From assembly GCA_965220095.1 (NCBI GenBank), contig OZ244805.1, positions 62,001 through 126,000 of the forward strand: DNA of 64,000 bases, given 5' to 3'. The notes under the pieces are model-generated. The model was not told where the DNA came from. It saw nothing but the letters and a program-made list of their open reading frames with translations, and did not search any database. The DNA comes from Bin87 sp965220095 (GTDB lineage: Bacteria; Chloroflexota; Dehalococcoidia; Lucifugimonadales; UBA3495). The stretch's first letter is position 1. Each line of letters begins with the position of its first letter. Positions 34,542-43,300 of this stretch are shown one piece after another. Position numbers and translations under genes: made by a program.

Positions 34542-35588
34542 CTACTTGAACACTGCCAGGCACTTCGTCGAATTGAAGATGTAGGTTTCGTACCAATCTA
34601 CAATCTCCGCCCGGTAGCCCAGCTTGTCCATCGCACCGGCCAAGCACATCCAGTTCAGCAATTCCTGCTGACCGGCGTCCTCGACCTGTTCAGTCGAGAT
34701 GCGACTCCAGGCTTGGTAATCGCCGGACTTCAACTCCTCTAACCGCGCGCGGTCTGACTCGATGTCGGGCCAGAGCCAGTAGTGCTTTTCCGTCAGGAAC
34801 GCGTGCGACCAGGACGACGATGCGATCAGCGCCACCCGCCAGGGCGACTCCTGCAATGCGGCAGCAGCAGCGGCGCCCACTTGCAGGCAGCGTTTGGGTG
34901 ATGGGCCGGGCGGATCCGGATCGGGTGAGTGTTCAGTAGTCCCGCCCTTGTTGCGGATGACCCGGCTGCCGTAGCAGTTCACCAGGAACGGCACCACGGG
35001 ATAATCGAAGCCCTTGCGGTCGTAGTCCAGGTACAGCAAGGTGTTCAGGATGGCGTGGCCGAGACCGGGCTCGTGCGGCGGCTGGTAGGCGTATGCCATG
35101 TCGACGCCCCGGTCGATCATGCCAGAAACCAGCGCCCGCGCGCCGTCCTTGTGGCCGGCATAATTGAAGGTGGTATCGGGGGTTTCGCCCCACACGTTGC
35201 GGCGCGGGGCACCGTCCCCGTTGGCAAAGGGCTGGCAGTTGAATTCGTCATAGGCCAGTACGCAGAACGGCGGAATAATGTCCTCGCGGAAATTCTCGTA
35301 TTGATCATCGCCCCAGATGACGACAAAATCGGGGTTGAACGCGTCCAGTTCTTCGCGAATACGGCGGAAACCGTCTACCATGCGTTCCCGCAGGCGCACT
35401 GCCGAGGCGTACCCTTCGTCTTCGCCAAACTCAATTCGCATGGGTTCGGGCCAATTGCTGGGGTTTTTCAGCTCGGCCGGCACGCGGTCGTTGGTTCGAA
35501 GCGTGCGCTTCAGGGACGATTCACCGTCCTCGTCAGGTCTGATAAATGATGGCGAATGAGTCAGTCCCAGCCCTAGTAGTTCAGCCAT
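34542..35588 (-). CDS. class III extradiol ring-cleavage dioxygenase (LigB-like), paralog 1
   Basis: A 348-residue protein of the LigB superfamily, non-haem Fe(II) enzymes that open catechol-type rings. Candidate metal ligands are in GLTHSPSF at the N-terminus and QPPHEPGLGHAILN in the middle; PDFVVIWGDDQYENFREDIIP and IASSSWSHAFLTEKHYW are also well formed. It closely resembles its upstream neighbour in sequence and has the same length. AAGGAG before the ATG supports the start. The actual aromatic substrate is unknown. Confidence 0.85.
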   Translation of the reverse strand: MAELLGLGLTHSPSFIRPDEDGESSLKRTLRTNDRVPAELKNPSNWPEPMRIEFGEDEGYASAVRLRERMVDGFRRIREELDAFNPDFVVIWGDDQYENFREDIIPPFCVLAYDEFNCQPFANGDGAPRRNVWGETPDTTFNYAGHKDGARALVSGMIDRGVDMAYAYQPPHEPGLGHAILNTLLYLDYDRKGFDYPVVPFLVNCYGSRVIRNKGGTTEHSPDPDPPGPSPKRCLQVGAAAAAALQESPWRVALIASSSWSHAFLTEKHYWLWPDIESDRARLEELKSGDYQAWSRISTEQVEDAGQQELLNWMCLAGAMDKLGYRAEIVDWYETYIFNSTKCLAVFK

Positions 35589-35625
35589 GATGCCGCTCCT
35601 TTTTCCGGTTCAACCCTCACCCCAA

Positions 35626-35647
35626 CCCCTCTCCCTGGGGAGAGGGG
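35626..35647. repeat. dispersed CCCTCTCCC-type hairpin
   Basis: CCCCTCTCCC and GGGAGAGGGG-type arms, preceded by CCCTCACCCCAA. T residues follow only on the plus strand, so it is not oriented to terminate the minus-strand genes here. Related hairpins lie at 31883, 43273 and 58873. Confidence 0.6.
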
Positions 35648-35660
35648 CTTTTTGGGTTGG

Positions 35661-36707
35661 CTACTTGAAGATTGCCAGACATTTGTTGGAGTTGAACACG
35701 TAGGTTTCTACGTAGTCCAGGATTTCCGGCTTGTAGTCCAGCGTGTCCATCGCCCCGGCCAGACACATCCAGTTCAGCAATTCCTGCTGACCGGCGTCCT
35801 CGACCTGGGCAGTGGAAATGCGGCTCCACGCCTGGTAATCGCCGGCCTTCAGCTCCTCGAAGCGGGCGCGGTCCGATTCCACGTCGGGCCACAACCAATA
35901 ATTCTTCTCCACCAGGAAGCCATGCGACCACGATGAGGAAGCGATGATTGCCACGCGCCACGGAGAGTCCTGCAACGCCTGGGCGGCGGCGGCTCCCACT
36001 TCCAGGCAACGCTTGGGCGACGGCCCGGGCGGATCGGGGTCCGGCGAGTATTCAACGCTGCCACCCTTGTTGCGGATTACGCGGCTGCCATAGCAGTTCA
36101 CCAGGAACGGCACCACTGGATAATCAAAACCCTTGCGGTCGTAGTCCAGGTAGAGCAGGGTGTTCAGGATGGCGTGGCCGAGACCCGGTTCGTGCAGCGG
36201 CTGATAGGCGTAGGCCATATCGATGCCCCGGTCAATCATGCCGGAGACGAGCGCCCGGGCGCCGTTCTTGTGGCCCTGATAGTCGAAAGTTGCGTCCGCT
36301 GCCTCTCCCCACACGTTGCGGCGGGGCGAGCCGTCCCGGTTGGTAAACGGCGTGCAGTGGAAGTCGTCATAGGCCAGGACGCAGAACGGAGGGATGATGT
36401 CCTCCCGGAAATTCTCATACTGGTCGTCGCCCCAAATGACGACAAAATCGGGATTGAACGCGTCCAGTTCCTCGCGGATGCGGCGGAAACCGGCCACCAG
36501 CCGGGCGCGATGCTCCAGGGACGATGCGTAACCCTCGTCCTCGCCGTATTCGATCCGCATCGCTTCCGGCCAGTTGGTGGGAATTTTCATTTCAGCGGGA
36601 ATGTTGTCGTTGTTGCGCAGCGACCGCTTGAGCGGGATCAACTTGTCTTCGTCCGGTGCAATCAGCGGTGGATAGTGGGTGAGGCCGATGCCCAGAATTT
36701 CTGCCAT
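35661..36707 (-). CDS. class III extradiol ring-cleavage dioxygenase (LigB-like), paralog 2
   Basis: A 348-residue LigB-superfamily protein collinear with paralog 1 along its whole length. It has GLTHYPPLIAPDEDK at the N-terminus, the same PDFVVIWGDDQYENFREDIIP block, QPLHEPGLGHAILNTLLYLDYDRKG and WSHGFLVEKNYW. AAAGGTGA lies before the ATG. The two genes are 72 bases apart on the same strand, with paralog 2 first. Both keep the presumed metal-binding His residues, so neither looks inactive. They may form a heteromer or act on different substrates. Confidence 0.85.
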   Translation of the reverse strand: MAEILGIGLTHYPPLIAPDEDKLIPLKRSLRNNDNIPAEMKIPTNWPEAMRIEYGEDEGYASSLEHRARLVAGFRRIREELDAFNPDFVVIWGDDQYENFREDIIPPFCVLAYDDFHCTPFTNRDGSPRRNVWGEAADATFDYQGHKNGARALVSGMIDRGIDMAYAYQPLHEPGLGHAILNTLLYLDYDRKGFDYPVVPFLVNCYGSRVIRNKGGSVEYSPDPDPPGPSPKRCLEVGAAAAQALQDSPWRVAIIASSSWSHGFLVEKNYWLWPDVESDRARFEELKAGDYQAWSRISTAQVEDAGQQELLNWMCLAGAMDTLDYKPEILDYVETYVFNSNKCLAIFK

Positions 36708-36889
36708 ATCTTCACCTTTTATGCGTGGCGTTCCGATGTTGACGCTTCGGTAGCTTTGTGATGCGATAACACAGCGATTGGCGCCATTTTGCGTGGCGCC
36801 AACTTGACTGTCAACTGGCCGGACGCAATCCTATGTTTTCTGGTGCTGCACCCGTTGAATATGCCAGGCAATCGCCGGCGCATGATTTT

Positions 36890-39285
36890 TCACCGCAGTT
36901 GCACGACCGTTACGCCGCTGGCGCTGCCGCCTTCGCCCGGTTCGGTCGACGCAACCAACGGGTGTCCCGTCAGGAATTCCCGCACGGCCCGACGCAGTGC
37001 GCCGGTGCCCTTGCCGTGGACAATCTTCAACGAGGTCATGCCCTCCAGCGCGGCATCGTCCAGCAGCGAGTCGATGACCGTCAGCGCCTCATCCACGCGG
37101 TAGCCGTGCAGGTTCACCTCGGGGCTCAGGGTACGCTTGTTGGCGGGCCGGCGGTAAACCACGCCGGCGCGCTCGGCGGAGGGATGCACCCGGTCGGCCA
37201 GACGATCCAACTGGTAAACGGGGATGCGGGCTCGCATACTTCCGATTACCACTTCCACTTCCTGGTGCTGGTTGGGAATGGAAACGATTTCCACCGGTCG
37301 CGCCACGCCGCGGATATACACCCGGTCGCCGGCTTTCAATTCCTGATACCAGGGTGGCCGCTCCACCGGTATCGGTTCCCAATCAGCGGAGGCGATCTCG
37401 CGCTGGGCTCGGGCGAGGCGTTGGCGTTCCTCGCGTAAACTTGTTGCGGCGCTCTCCTCGACCTGCTGACGATGGAGCGAGCGTCCGCCTGCCGGATCCG
37501 GTTCACCACGCCTCCGATTTGCTGGGTCAATTCCCGGCGTGCTTCTTCCACCAGTTCCGCCTTGGTCTCCTCCACCGCTTCCAGGCGCTCCGCCGCTTCC
37601 TGCTCCCGCTGGCGCGCCGCGGCCAGTGTTTGCTCAACCTGCTGGCGCAACTCCGACACCGTAACCCGCTCTTCCTGCAGTTCCTGCAACAGGCGGTCGG
37701 TTTCGAGGTGCTCCGGCAACAGGTGCGTTTGCGCGCCGGCAATCACCGACTCCGGCAGGCCCAACCGCGCCGCAATGGTCAGCGCGTAGCTGCGTCCCGG
37801 GACGCCGTGGGTCAGCTGATAGGTGGGTTCCAGCGTGCGGGGGTTCAAATCGACGCTGGCGTTGATCATGCCGGCCTGGTCCTGTGCCAGCCGCGCGACA
37901 TTGCGGTGGTGCGTGGTTGCCACCACCATCACGTTGCGGTCGCGAAACTCCGAGAGCAACGCGGCGGCCAGCGCCGAACCTTCCTCCGGGTCGGTGGACG
38001 AACCCAGTTCGTCGATGAGGATCAGGGAACGCGCAGTGGCCGTATCCATAATCTGCCGCAAGTTCGTGATGTGGCTGCTGAACGTGGACAGCGATTCGAT
38101 GATGCTCTGCTGGTCGCCAATGTCGGCATAGATGCCATCCAGTAGCGGTATGTCGGCATCGTCGGCGGGAACCTGCAACCCGGCCAACGCCATCATTGCC
38201 AGCAAACCCACGGTTTTCAGGGCCACGGTCTTGCCACCGGCGTTGGGGCCGGTGATGAGCAGAACGCTCTGGTCGGACCTGATGTTGATGGTAGTCGGAA
38301 CAATCTCCCCGGTGAGCAAGGGATGCCGCGCGCCGGTGAGCCGAAATTGACGGGGTTCATCGAGGCCAGCCACATGAGGTGGAACCGCCCGCAGCGCTGC
38401 TCCGTAGCGGCCTTTGGCTGCCGCCAGGTCCAGCCGGCCGAGGAGGTGCAGCGCGAGCGTAATCTCTTCAGCGTAACGGCCCACCAGGGACGACAACTGA
38501 CGCAGCACCCGTTCCTCTTCGCGTCGCTCAGCCAGCCGGGTTTCCCGCCAGCGGTTGCCCAGGTCGATGGCCGGCATGGGTTCGATGAACACCGTAGCGC
38601 CGCTGTCGGACACATCGTGGATGATTCCAGGAGCCTGCCCCTTGAAATCGGTCTTGATGAGCAGCACCATGCGCCCGTTGCGTTCGGTTACGATGTTCTC
38701 CTGGGTCACGCCGGATCGCTGGTAGCGTCGCAGCGAACGTTGCATCACGTCGTTCAGGGCCGCGTAGGCAGAGCGGGAGTCCCGGCGCAATCGCGCCAAC
38801 TCCGGCGACGCATCGTCCAGCACCTCACCGGACGGCCCGATGGCCCGGTGCACCGCGCTTTCCAAATCCGGTAGGTCGGGGAAATTCTCTGCGGTAGCTG
38901 CCAACAGGGGCAGGTCTTCCCGGCTGCCCAGGGCGTTGCGGTTCCAGCGGGCCGCCGCCGCCAGCGTCCCGAAGTGGCGCAGTTCTTCGCCGCGTAGCAC
39001 TCCACCCAACAACGCCCGCTGAACGGCCGGGCGCAGGTCCTCAGCCGGTCCCAGTTCCAGTGCGCCGGTGGTTTCCAGCAGTCGGCGTGCTTCGGCGGTT
39101 TCCTGTTGCCGCATCGCCACATCTCGCCCGTCTGCCGTGGGCGCTAACTCGCCAGCGGATTCTGCGCCAATCACGGTACGCGTGGTCGCCGCCAGCTGCT
39201 GCCTGATTCGGTCGAATTCCAGCAGCCCCAACGCGCGCTGGAATCCGTAATCGGGTGGAATCGGCTGTTCGTCCGCCATCGCCAT
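36890..39285 (-). pseudogene. mutS2: MutS2-type endonuclease/ATPase, split by a frameshift
   Basis: MutS2 binds branched DNA or collided ribosomes, and has a C-terminal Smr domain. The first frame (to about 37470) holds the MutS core with Walker A TGPNAGGKT, Walker B LILIDELGSSTDPEEG and the coiled coil after it. The second frame (end 36890) continues the coil (RQQVEESAATSLREERQ) into EIASADWEPIPVERPPW, a KOW-like part and the Smr domain with VNLHGYRVDEAL and IVHGKGTGALR. The frames switch at about 37465-37485, so one base is missing or extra there. All domains are otherwise intact, so a sequencing error is possible. A TATAAT box ends about 8 bases before the start. Confidence 0.85.
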
Positions 39286-39324
39286 AGGCGGAATTATAAC
39301 ATCGGCCGGCACAGCGCCCCGGTA

Positions 39325-39606
39325 TTACAGCTCAAGCTCACTGTGCGAGCCGAGACGTTCCAATTCAAGATGTTCGGTGTCCGGCTTGCGATAAATCAGC
39401 ACTAGATCAGGGCGGATATGGCAATCTCGATAATTATTCCAACGCCCGGACAAGGCATGGTCTTGGTATCGTTCCGGAAGGATTTTGTCGTTGGCCAGCA
39501 AATTCACAACTTGCAGGAGCTCGGCATCCAGTGTTTGGCCGTGCCGGCTTCTCTTTTCCCTTCTGTAGTCGCGCCTGAATGAGCGGGTGCGTCTAGTCCT
39601 CCTCAT
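39325..39606 (-). CDS. type II toxin, YafQ/RelE family mRNA interferase
   Basis: A 93-residue basic protein with the YafQ pattern LSGRWNNYRDCHIRPDLVLIYRK near the C-terminus, including the His/Asp residues used by ribosome-dependent mRNA cleavage toxins. It overlaps the antitoxin gene upstream by 14 bases, the usual coupling of such pairs. Expected to be autorepressed with its antitoxin. Confidence 0.88.
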   Translation of the reverse strand: MRRTRRTRSFRRDYRREKRSRHGQTLDAELLQVVNLLANDKILPERYQDHALSGRWNNYRDCHIRPDLVLIYRKPDTEHLELERLGSHSELEL

Positions 39607-39865
39607 CGCTATTCAAGTCGGCCATCAATTCAGCGACACTGTTGAAAGTGACCAACTCGCCGCGCTCGGCTTCCTCCATCGCCGCTATCGTCTTCGGCCC
39701 AGGGATAAAGCAGGCAAAAGGCAACTCGCCCGCATCCGCGATGTGCCTCATCATCAAGTGCAATGCGTCGGAAATGGTAAGGCAATGGCTGTCCAATACC
39801 GCAACAACTTCATTCCAAGTCTGACGGTCAATATCTGCGCTTGCACTGACTTTGATAGCGCTCAT
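39593..39865 (-). CDS. type II antitoxin, RelB/DinJ family
   Basis: A 90-residue protein with the ribbon-helix-helix start IKVSASADIDRQTWNEVVAVLDSHCLTISDALHLMMRHIADAGELPF, typical of DinJ/RelB antitoxins, and an acidic C-terminal tail that would wrap the toxin. It precedes and overlaps the YafQ-type toxin gene. The RHH domain should bind its own operator. Confidence 0.85.
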   Translation of the reverse strand: MSAIKVSASADIDRQTWNEVVAVLDSHCLTISDALHLMMRHIADAGELPFACFIPGPKTIAAMEEAERGELVTFNSVAELMADLNSDEED

Positions 39866-39922
39866 AACTTAAAACCTCCTAACCGAGCGGCAATTTCTAA
39901 CGCAATCACAATATACCCTACC

Positions 39923-40714
39923 TCATCCTTCCCACCGCAACGGATACACGCGACACTCGTACAGCATGGCGCCCACCTCGTCCAGAGCGGCGCGTTTGGG
40001 TTCCCGAACGTCCAGCCTCCGAGCCAGGGTGATGGGAGTCAGCCGTTGCAACAGGCTGGATTCCTTGATGAACCCATCGATGGTGCTGGCTTCGCCACCA
40101 AGGGCGACGTAATCGAATTTGTCCGCGTAGGAACGCCATTGCTCGGTGAGCACCTGCGACGCCTTGACATACAGGCGGTGAATCTGATGCTCTCGCACCC
40201 GCTGAAAACGACGTTGCGAAGTGCCGCCGGCGTGATGTTTGCCTTTCACATAGCGGGTGTCGGTTTTGGACACCAGCAGCTCCCGCCCGCGATACACTGC
40301 GATGGCATATCGACCCAACCGCAGCAGCGCCACGCCCACCGTGTACTCGGCGGCCAGCAAATTCCTCAGCGGTTCGTCGTCGATACTATCTGACATCAGA
40401 TTAGCGTTCAACGGCAGCCCGGGGAGAATCGCCAGCCCGACGTTACCGACCCGGAACGCGGCGATCCCGGTCTCTGAACGCAAGACGCGGCTGCCGGCAT
40501 TTTCCAGCGTCTGTATCCACGCCAGGCCCTCCGGTTCTTTGGCCAGAGCCGTTATGACGGCATCCTGGTCGGCGGAGGGTACGTAGACGGTGGCCGCCGG
40601 AGCGGAGGTTTCAGCCGCGGATCGCAGCCGGTCCAGGGCGCGGCAAACCGCTGCGGCGGAAACGGTTTGGCCGGCGCGGTAACGCTGATCAATGCTGGCT
40701 CCCGGCGTGGTCAT
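39923..40714 (-). CDS. acVLRF1-type (Vms1-like) release factor / peptidyl-tRNA hydrolase
   Basis: A 263-residue protein of the VLRF1 branch of the eRF1-domain-2-like fold, related to eukaryotic Vms1/ANKZF1, which release nascent chains from stalled large subunits. The hallmark is KGKHHAGGTSQRRFQRVREHQ-like sequence at about 157-177, where GGTSQ (163-167) stands where the eRF1 GGQ loop lies. The rest matches the bacterial acVLRF1 form in length. The start at 40714 is chosen over an upstream extension. It is transcribed divergently from the DinB-like fusion gene. Confidence 0.82.
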   Translation of the reverse strand: MTTPGASIDQRYRAGQTVSAAAVCRALDRLRSAAETSAPAATVYVPSADQDAVITALAKEPEGLAWIQTLENAGSRVLRSETGIAAFRVGNVGLAILPGLPLNANLMSDSIDDEPLRNLLAAEYTVGVALLRLGRYAIAVYRGRELLVSKTDTRYVKGKHHAGGTSQRRFQRVREHQIHRLYVKASQVLTEQWRSYADKFDYVALGGEASTIDGFIKESSLLQRLTPITLARRLDVREPKRAALDEVGAMLYECRVYPLRWEG

Positions 40715-40824
40715 ACCACATGATAACCGATGGTAATGGACGATACGCGACTGCCGGTGCAACTCCGCCAATGTGCCATAATGTGTCGCGAAATGACGGC
40801 AAAACGAACTTTCAGGTGCTGACG

Positions 40825-41970
40825 ATGGTTTCACACGAGATGCCCGACGACCCGAATGCCGGGGGCCTGACCGCTACCCAGAGGCAAGACCGCGCCCTGC
40901 GGCGTTTGGATGATGGCCACGCTGCATTCCTGGATGCGTTGTCCGATCTGGACGAAGCGGAGGCCTTTCTCGGTTCGCGCTGGTCGGTTTGGGAGGTGAT
41001 GCAACACCTGCTGACCGAGAACTTCGTGCAGGCGCTGGAAGAGATTGCATTCGGGGAACGCGAAATGCTGCCGGCATTCGACGGCCGGGCCAACCGAATC
41101 GCCGCCGACATTGCCCGCCTGGAATCCAACTACCAGCGCTTTCGCGCCCTGATTACCGGACTGTCCGAGAGTCAGCTGAACCTGCCGGCCACACCCCCGA
41201 ACCCGGAAAACGATTTCCCCGGATTGTCGCTACTGGATCTCATCGAGAGGGTGTCTGGGCACGAAGGCAACCACGCCCGCCAGGTGGTGGAAACCCGGAA
41301 ATTCGTCGATGCCTTTAGCTCCGCTGAACGCGCCATCACCGTAGCCGGCCTGGGCACCGGAAACACGGCGGGGGTTCCAATGCAAACCCGAGAGTTGTTG
41401 GCCAACGCCGACTACGTGGTCGGTTCGGATCAGGCTCTCGCGACGGCACGACGCTGGATACGAGGCGTGGAACTCCGGCTCCGCTCCGACAACCGCAATG
41501 AGCTGGTCAACCGGCTGGTACGCGACGCCCGCGCCGGCCTCTGGTCAATGGTTGTTACGCTGGGCGACCCGGCTGAATCAGCGCCAAACCTGCTGCATCA
41601 CCTGCGGCAGGACGTGAGGGCCGTATCCCTCGTGTCCGCTCCCGGATACTACCGCGCTGCGCTGAACGAAACTGGCATCTCGCCGCTACAGGCGGTGTGC
41701 ACGTCCGCTGAACACGTCCACGACGCGGTTGCGCCGGCCCACCTCCCGGAACGGTCCACGGTCGTGTTGGGCGCCGATGGAGTCGGGACGTGGTGCGACA
41801 TCTCCACCGCGCTGCTGCAATCCGGCGCACCGGGAGAAGCTGCCGTGCAGTTGGTGACCGGCCTGGCCGATCGGCCGTCGGTTACCGCGTCAACACTGAT
41901 CGAAGCGGCGAATACGGCAGTCGGCGAGCGTCCAGCCGCGATTGATTCTGCCCTGATTCTGTCAGGGTAG
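40825..41970 (+). CDS. fusion of DinB-like four-helix domain and tetrapyrrole-methylase-like domain
   Basis: A 381-residue two-domain protein. Residues 1 to about 167 look like a DinB/YfiT-type helical bundle with WSVWEVMQHLLTEN and SGHEGNHARQV, where the His residues could bind metal. From about 170 a second domain begins AITVAGLGTGNTAG, followed by LLANADYVVGSDQAL, VVTLGDP and LVSAPGYY, closely resembling the opening of CbiE/precorrin-methylase-type SAM enzymes. The fusion is unfamiliar to me and no cobalamin genes are nearby. The start at 40825 (MVSHEM) is provisional; 40840 is possible. Confidence 0.65.
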   Translation: MVSHEMPDDPNAGGLTATQRQDRALRRLDDGHAAFLDALSDLDEAEAFLGSRWSVWEVMQHLLTENFVQALEEIAFGEREMLPAFDGRANRIAADIARLESNYQRFRALITGLSESQLNLPATPPNPENDFPGLSLLDLIERVSGHEGNHARQVVETRKFVDAFSSAERAITVAGLGTGNTAGVPMQTRELLANADYVVGSDQALATARRWIRGVELRLRSDNRNELVNRLVRDARAGLWSMVVTLGDPAESAPNLLHHLRQDVRAVSLVSAPGYYRAALNETGISPLQAVCTSAEHVHDAVAPAHLPERSTVVLGADGVGTWCDISTALLQSGAPGEAAVQLVTGLADRPSVTASTLIEAANTAVGERPAAIDSALILSG

Positions 41971-42058
41971 TGAGCAAAGTGGTTGGCGGGTGGCTTCCGC
42001 TTTGTCTGGATTGGTTCAGAGCCGGTTTAGTTTGACGAAGTGGGTACGCGTGGGCCCG

Positions 42059-42196
42059 GAGGGCCTTGCCAAAGTCGTTGCCATTGGGGACATTATTTTA
42101 CCGGGATGAACAGGATAAACGGGATTCTTCTGATTAAGAGCGTCTGGATTCCCGCTTTCGCGGGAATGACGATTTACCGAGAATAGAAAGGCACTG
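42059..42196. mobile_element. MITE-like element, family C copy 1 (degenerate)
   Basis: About 138 bp. The left end GAGGGCCTTGCCAAAGT and right end AAAGGCACTG are diverged forms of the family C ends at 56130-56274, and the interior (GACATTATTTTACCGGGATG onward) is nearly the same. It also holds half of the family A hairpin (CCCGCTTTCGCGGGAATGAC). No flanking duplication is evident. The gene-free stretch 41971-42360 contains only this and repeat scraps. Confidence 0.6.
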
Positions 42197-42360
42197 GCAG
42201 AACCGCGCTATTGGTGGCCGCTGCCGTGTCGGTGTGATAGATTGCCAGCGAGTTTGCCGGCGCTGGTACAGCCGGCGTCACGCATCGACAGAAGACCCGA
42301 TAGTCGGCTACACAGCACCTATCGTGCTCAAAATTGCAAAACAATAATGGAGGACGCCTG

Positions 42361-43257
42361 ATGGCTGAGCGGATTGGATTTGTTGGGCTGGGAATCATGG
42401 GTAAGCCCATGGCCCGCAATTTGATGGCGGCTGGGTATGAACTCACCGTGTACGACATTGTCGGAGAGCCGGTGGAGGAGTTGGCAACGGAAGGGGCTGC
42501 GGCGGCGTCATCGCCCCGGGAGGCCACCGTCAACAACGTTAGAACCATCACGATGCTGCCCGACTCGGCTGATTCGGAGCGGGCCATCCTCGGGCCCGAC
42601 GGCGTGCTGGAAGGGGCGTCGCCCGGATCGGTGATTATCGACATGAGCAGCATTGCCCCGTCAATGTCGCAGAAGATTGGCGTCGCCTGCGCCGACAAGG
42701 GCGTGGAATTCCTGGATGCGCCCGTGAGCGGCGGAGAGCCGGGAGCCATCGCCGGCACCCTGGCCATCATGATTGGTGGCAAGCAGTCGGTGTTCGACGA
42801 CTGCGAACCCTTACTGCAAGTAATGGGCGGCAACGTAGTGCTGACCGGAGATGTCGGAGCGGGCAACATCACCAAACTGGCCAACCAGATTATCGTTGCC
42901 GCCAACATCGAGGCGCTGAGCGAGGCAATGGTGCTGGCTCAAAAGGCCGGTGTGGACCCGGAGCGGGTGTTCAACGCCATTCGCGGCGGGCTGGCCGGCA
43001 GCGCGGTAATGGAAGCCAAAGGCCCCATGATGCTGGATCGCAACTTCCGGGCCGGGTTCCGCATCCGGTTGCACCAGAAAGATTTGCGCAACGTGCTGCA
43101 AACTGCCGGTGAGTTAAACGTGCCGCTGCCGGTAACGGCGCTGGTTCAGCAGATGCTCGGTTCGCTGATGAACGACGGCGAGCACGACGCCGACCACTCC
43201 GCTATCCTGCACTTCATCGAGCAGATGGCCGGCGTGGAGGTCAAGCGGGGCGGCTGA
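42361..43257 (+). CDS. NAD(P)-dependent beta-hydroxyacid dehydrogenase, GarR/3-HIBADH type
   Basis: A 298-residue enzyme of the 3-hydroxyisobutyrate dehydrogenase/tartronate semialdehyde reductase family. Rossmann motif GFVGLGIMGKPMARNL at the N-terminus, substrate loop DAPVSGGEPGA, and the catalytic Lys region GAGNITKLANQ. GGAGG precedes the ATG at 42361. It oxidises or reduces a short beta-hydroxyacid; exact substrate unknown. It converges with the enoyl-CoA hydratase gene. Confidence 0.9.
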   Translation: MAERIGFVGLGIMGKPMARNLMAAGYELTVYDIVGEPVEELATEGAAAASSPREATVNNVRTITMLPDSADSERAILGPDGVLEGASPGSVIIDMSSIAPSMSQKIGVACADKGVEFLDAPVSGGEPGAIAGTLAIMIGGKQSVFDDCEPLLQVMGGNVVLTGDVGAGNITKLANQIIVAANIEALSEAMVLAQKAGVDPERVFNAIRGGLAGSAVMEAKGPMMLDRNFRAGFRIRLHQKDLRNVLQTAGELNVPLPVTALVQQMLGSLMNDGEHDADHSAILHFIEQMAGVEVKRGG

Positions 43258-43272
43258 TCACCCTCACCCTGT

Positions 43273-43295
43273 CCCTCTCCCGTCAAGGGAGAGGG
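43273..43295. repeat. dispersed CCCTCTCCC-type hairpin between convergent genes
   Basis: CCCTCTCCC and GGGAGAGGG around a 5-base loop, preceded by CACCCTCACCC. It sits between two convergent stops and may end both transcripts, but the same hairpin occurs elsewhere as a repeat. Confidence 0.55.
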
Positions 43296-43300
43296 GATTA

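Noticed and set aside
35626..35647. Intrinsic terminator between the LigB-like genes
   Set aside because: The T-run follows only on the plus strand, opposite to transcription, and similar hairpins occur at unrelated sites.
40825..41970. Mycothiol-dependent maleylpyruvate isomerase-type protein
   Set aside because: The N-terminal bundle is DinB-like, but the C-terminal half does not resemble that family and mycothiol genes are absent.
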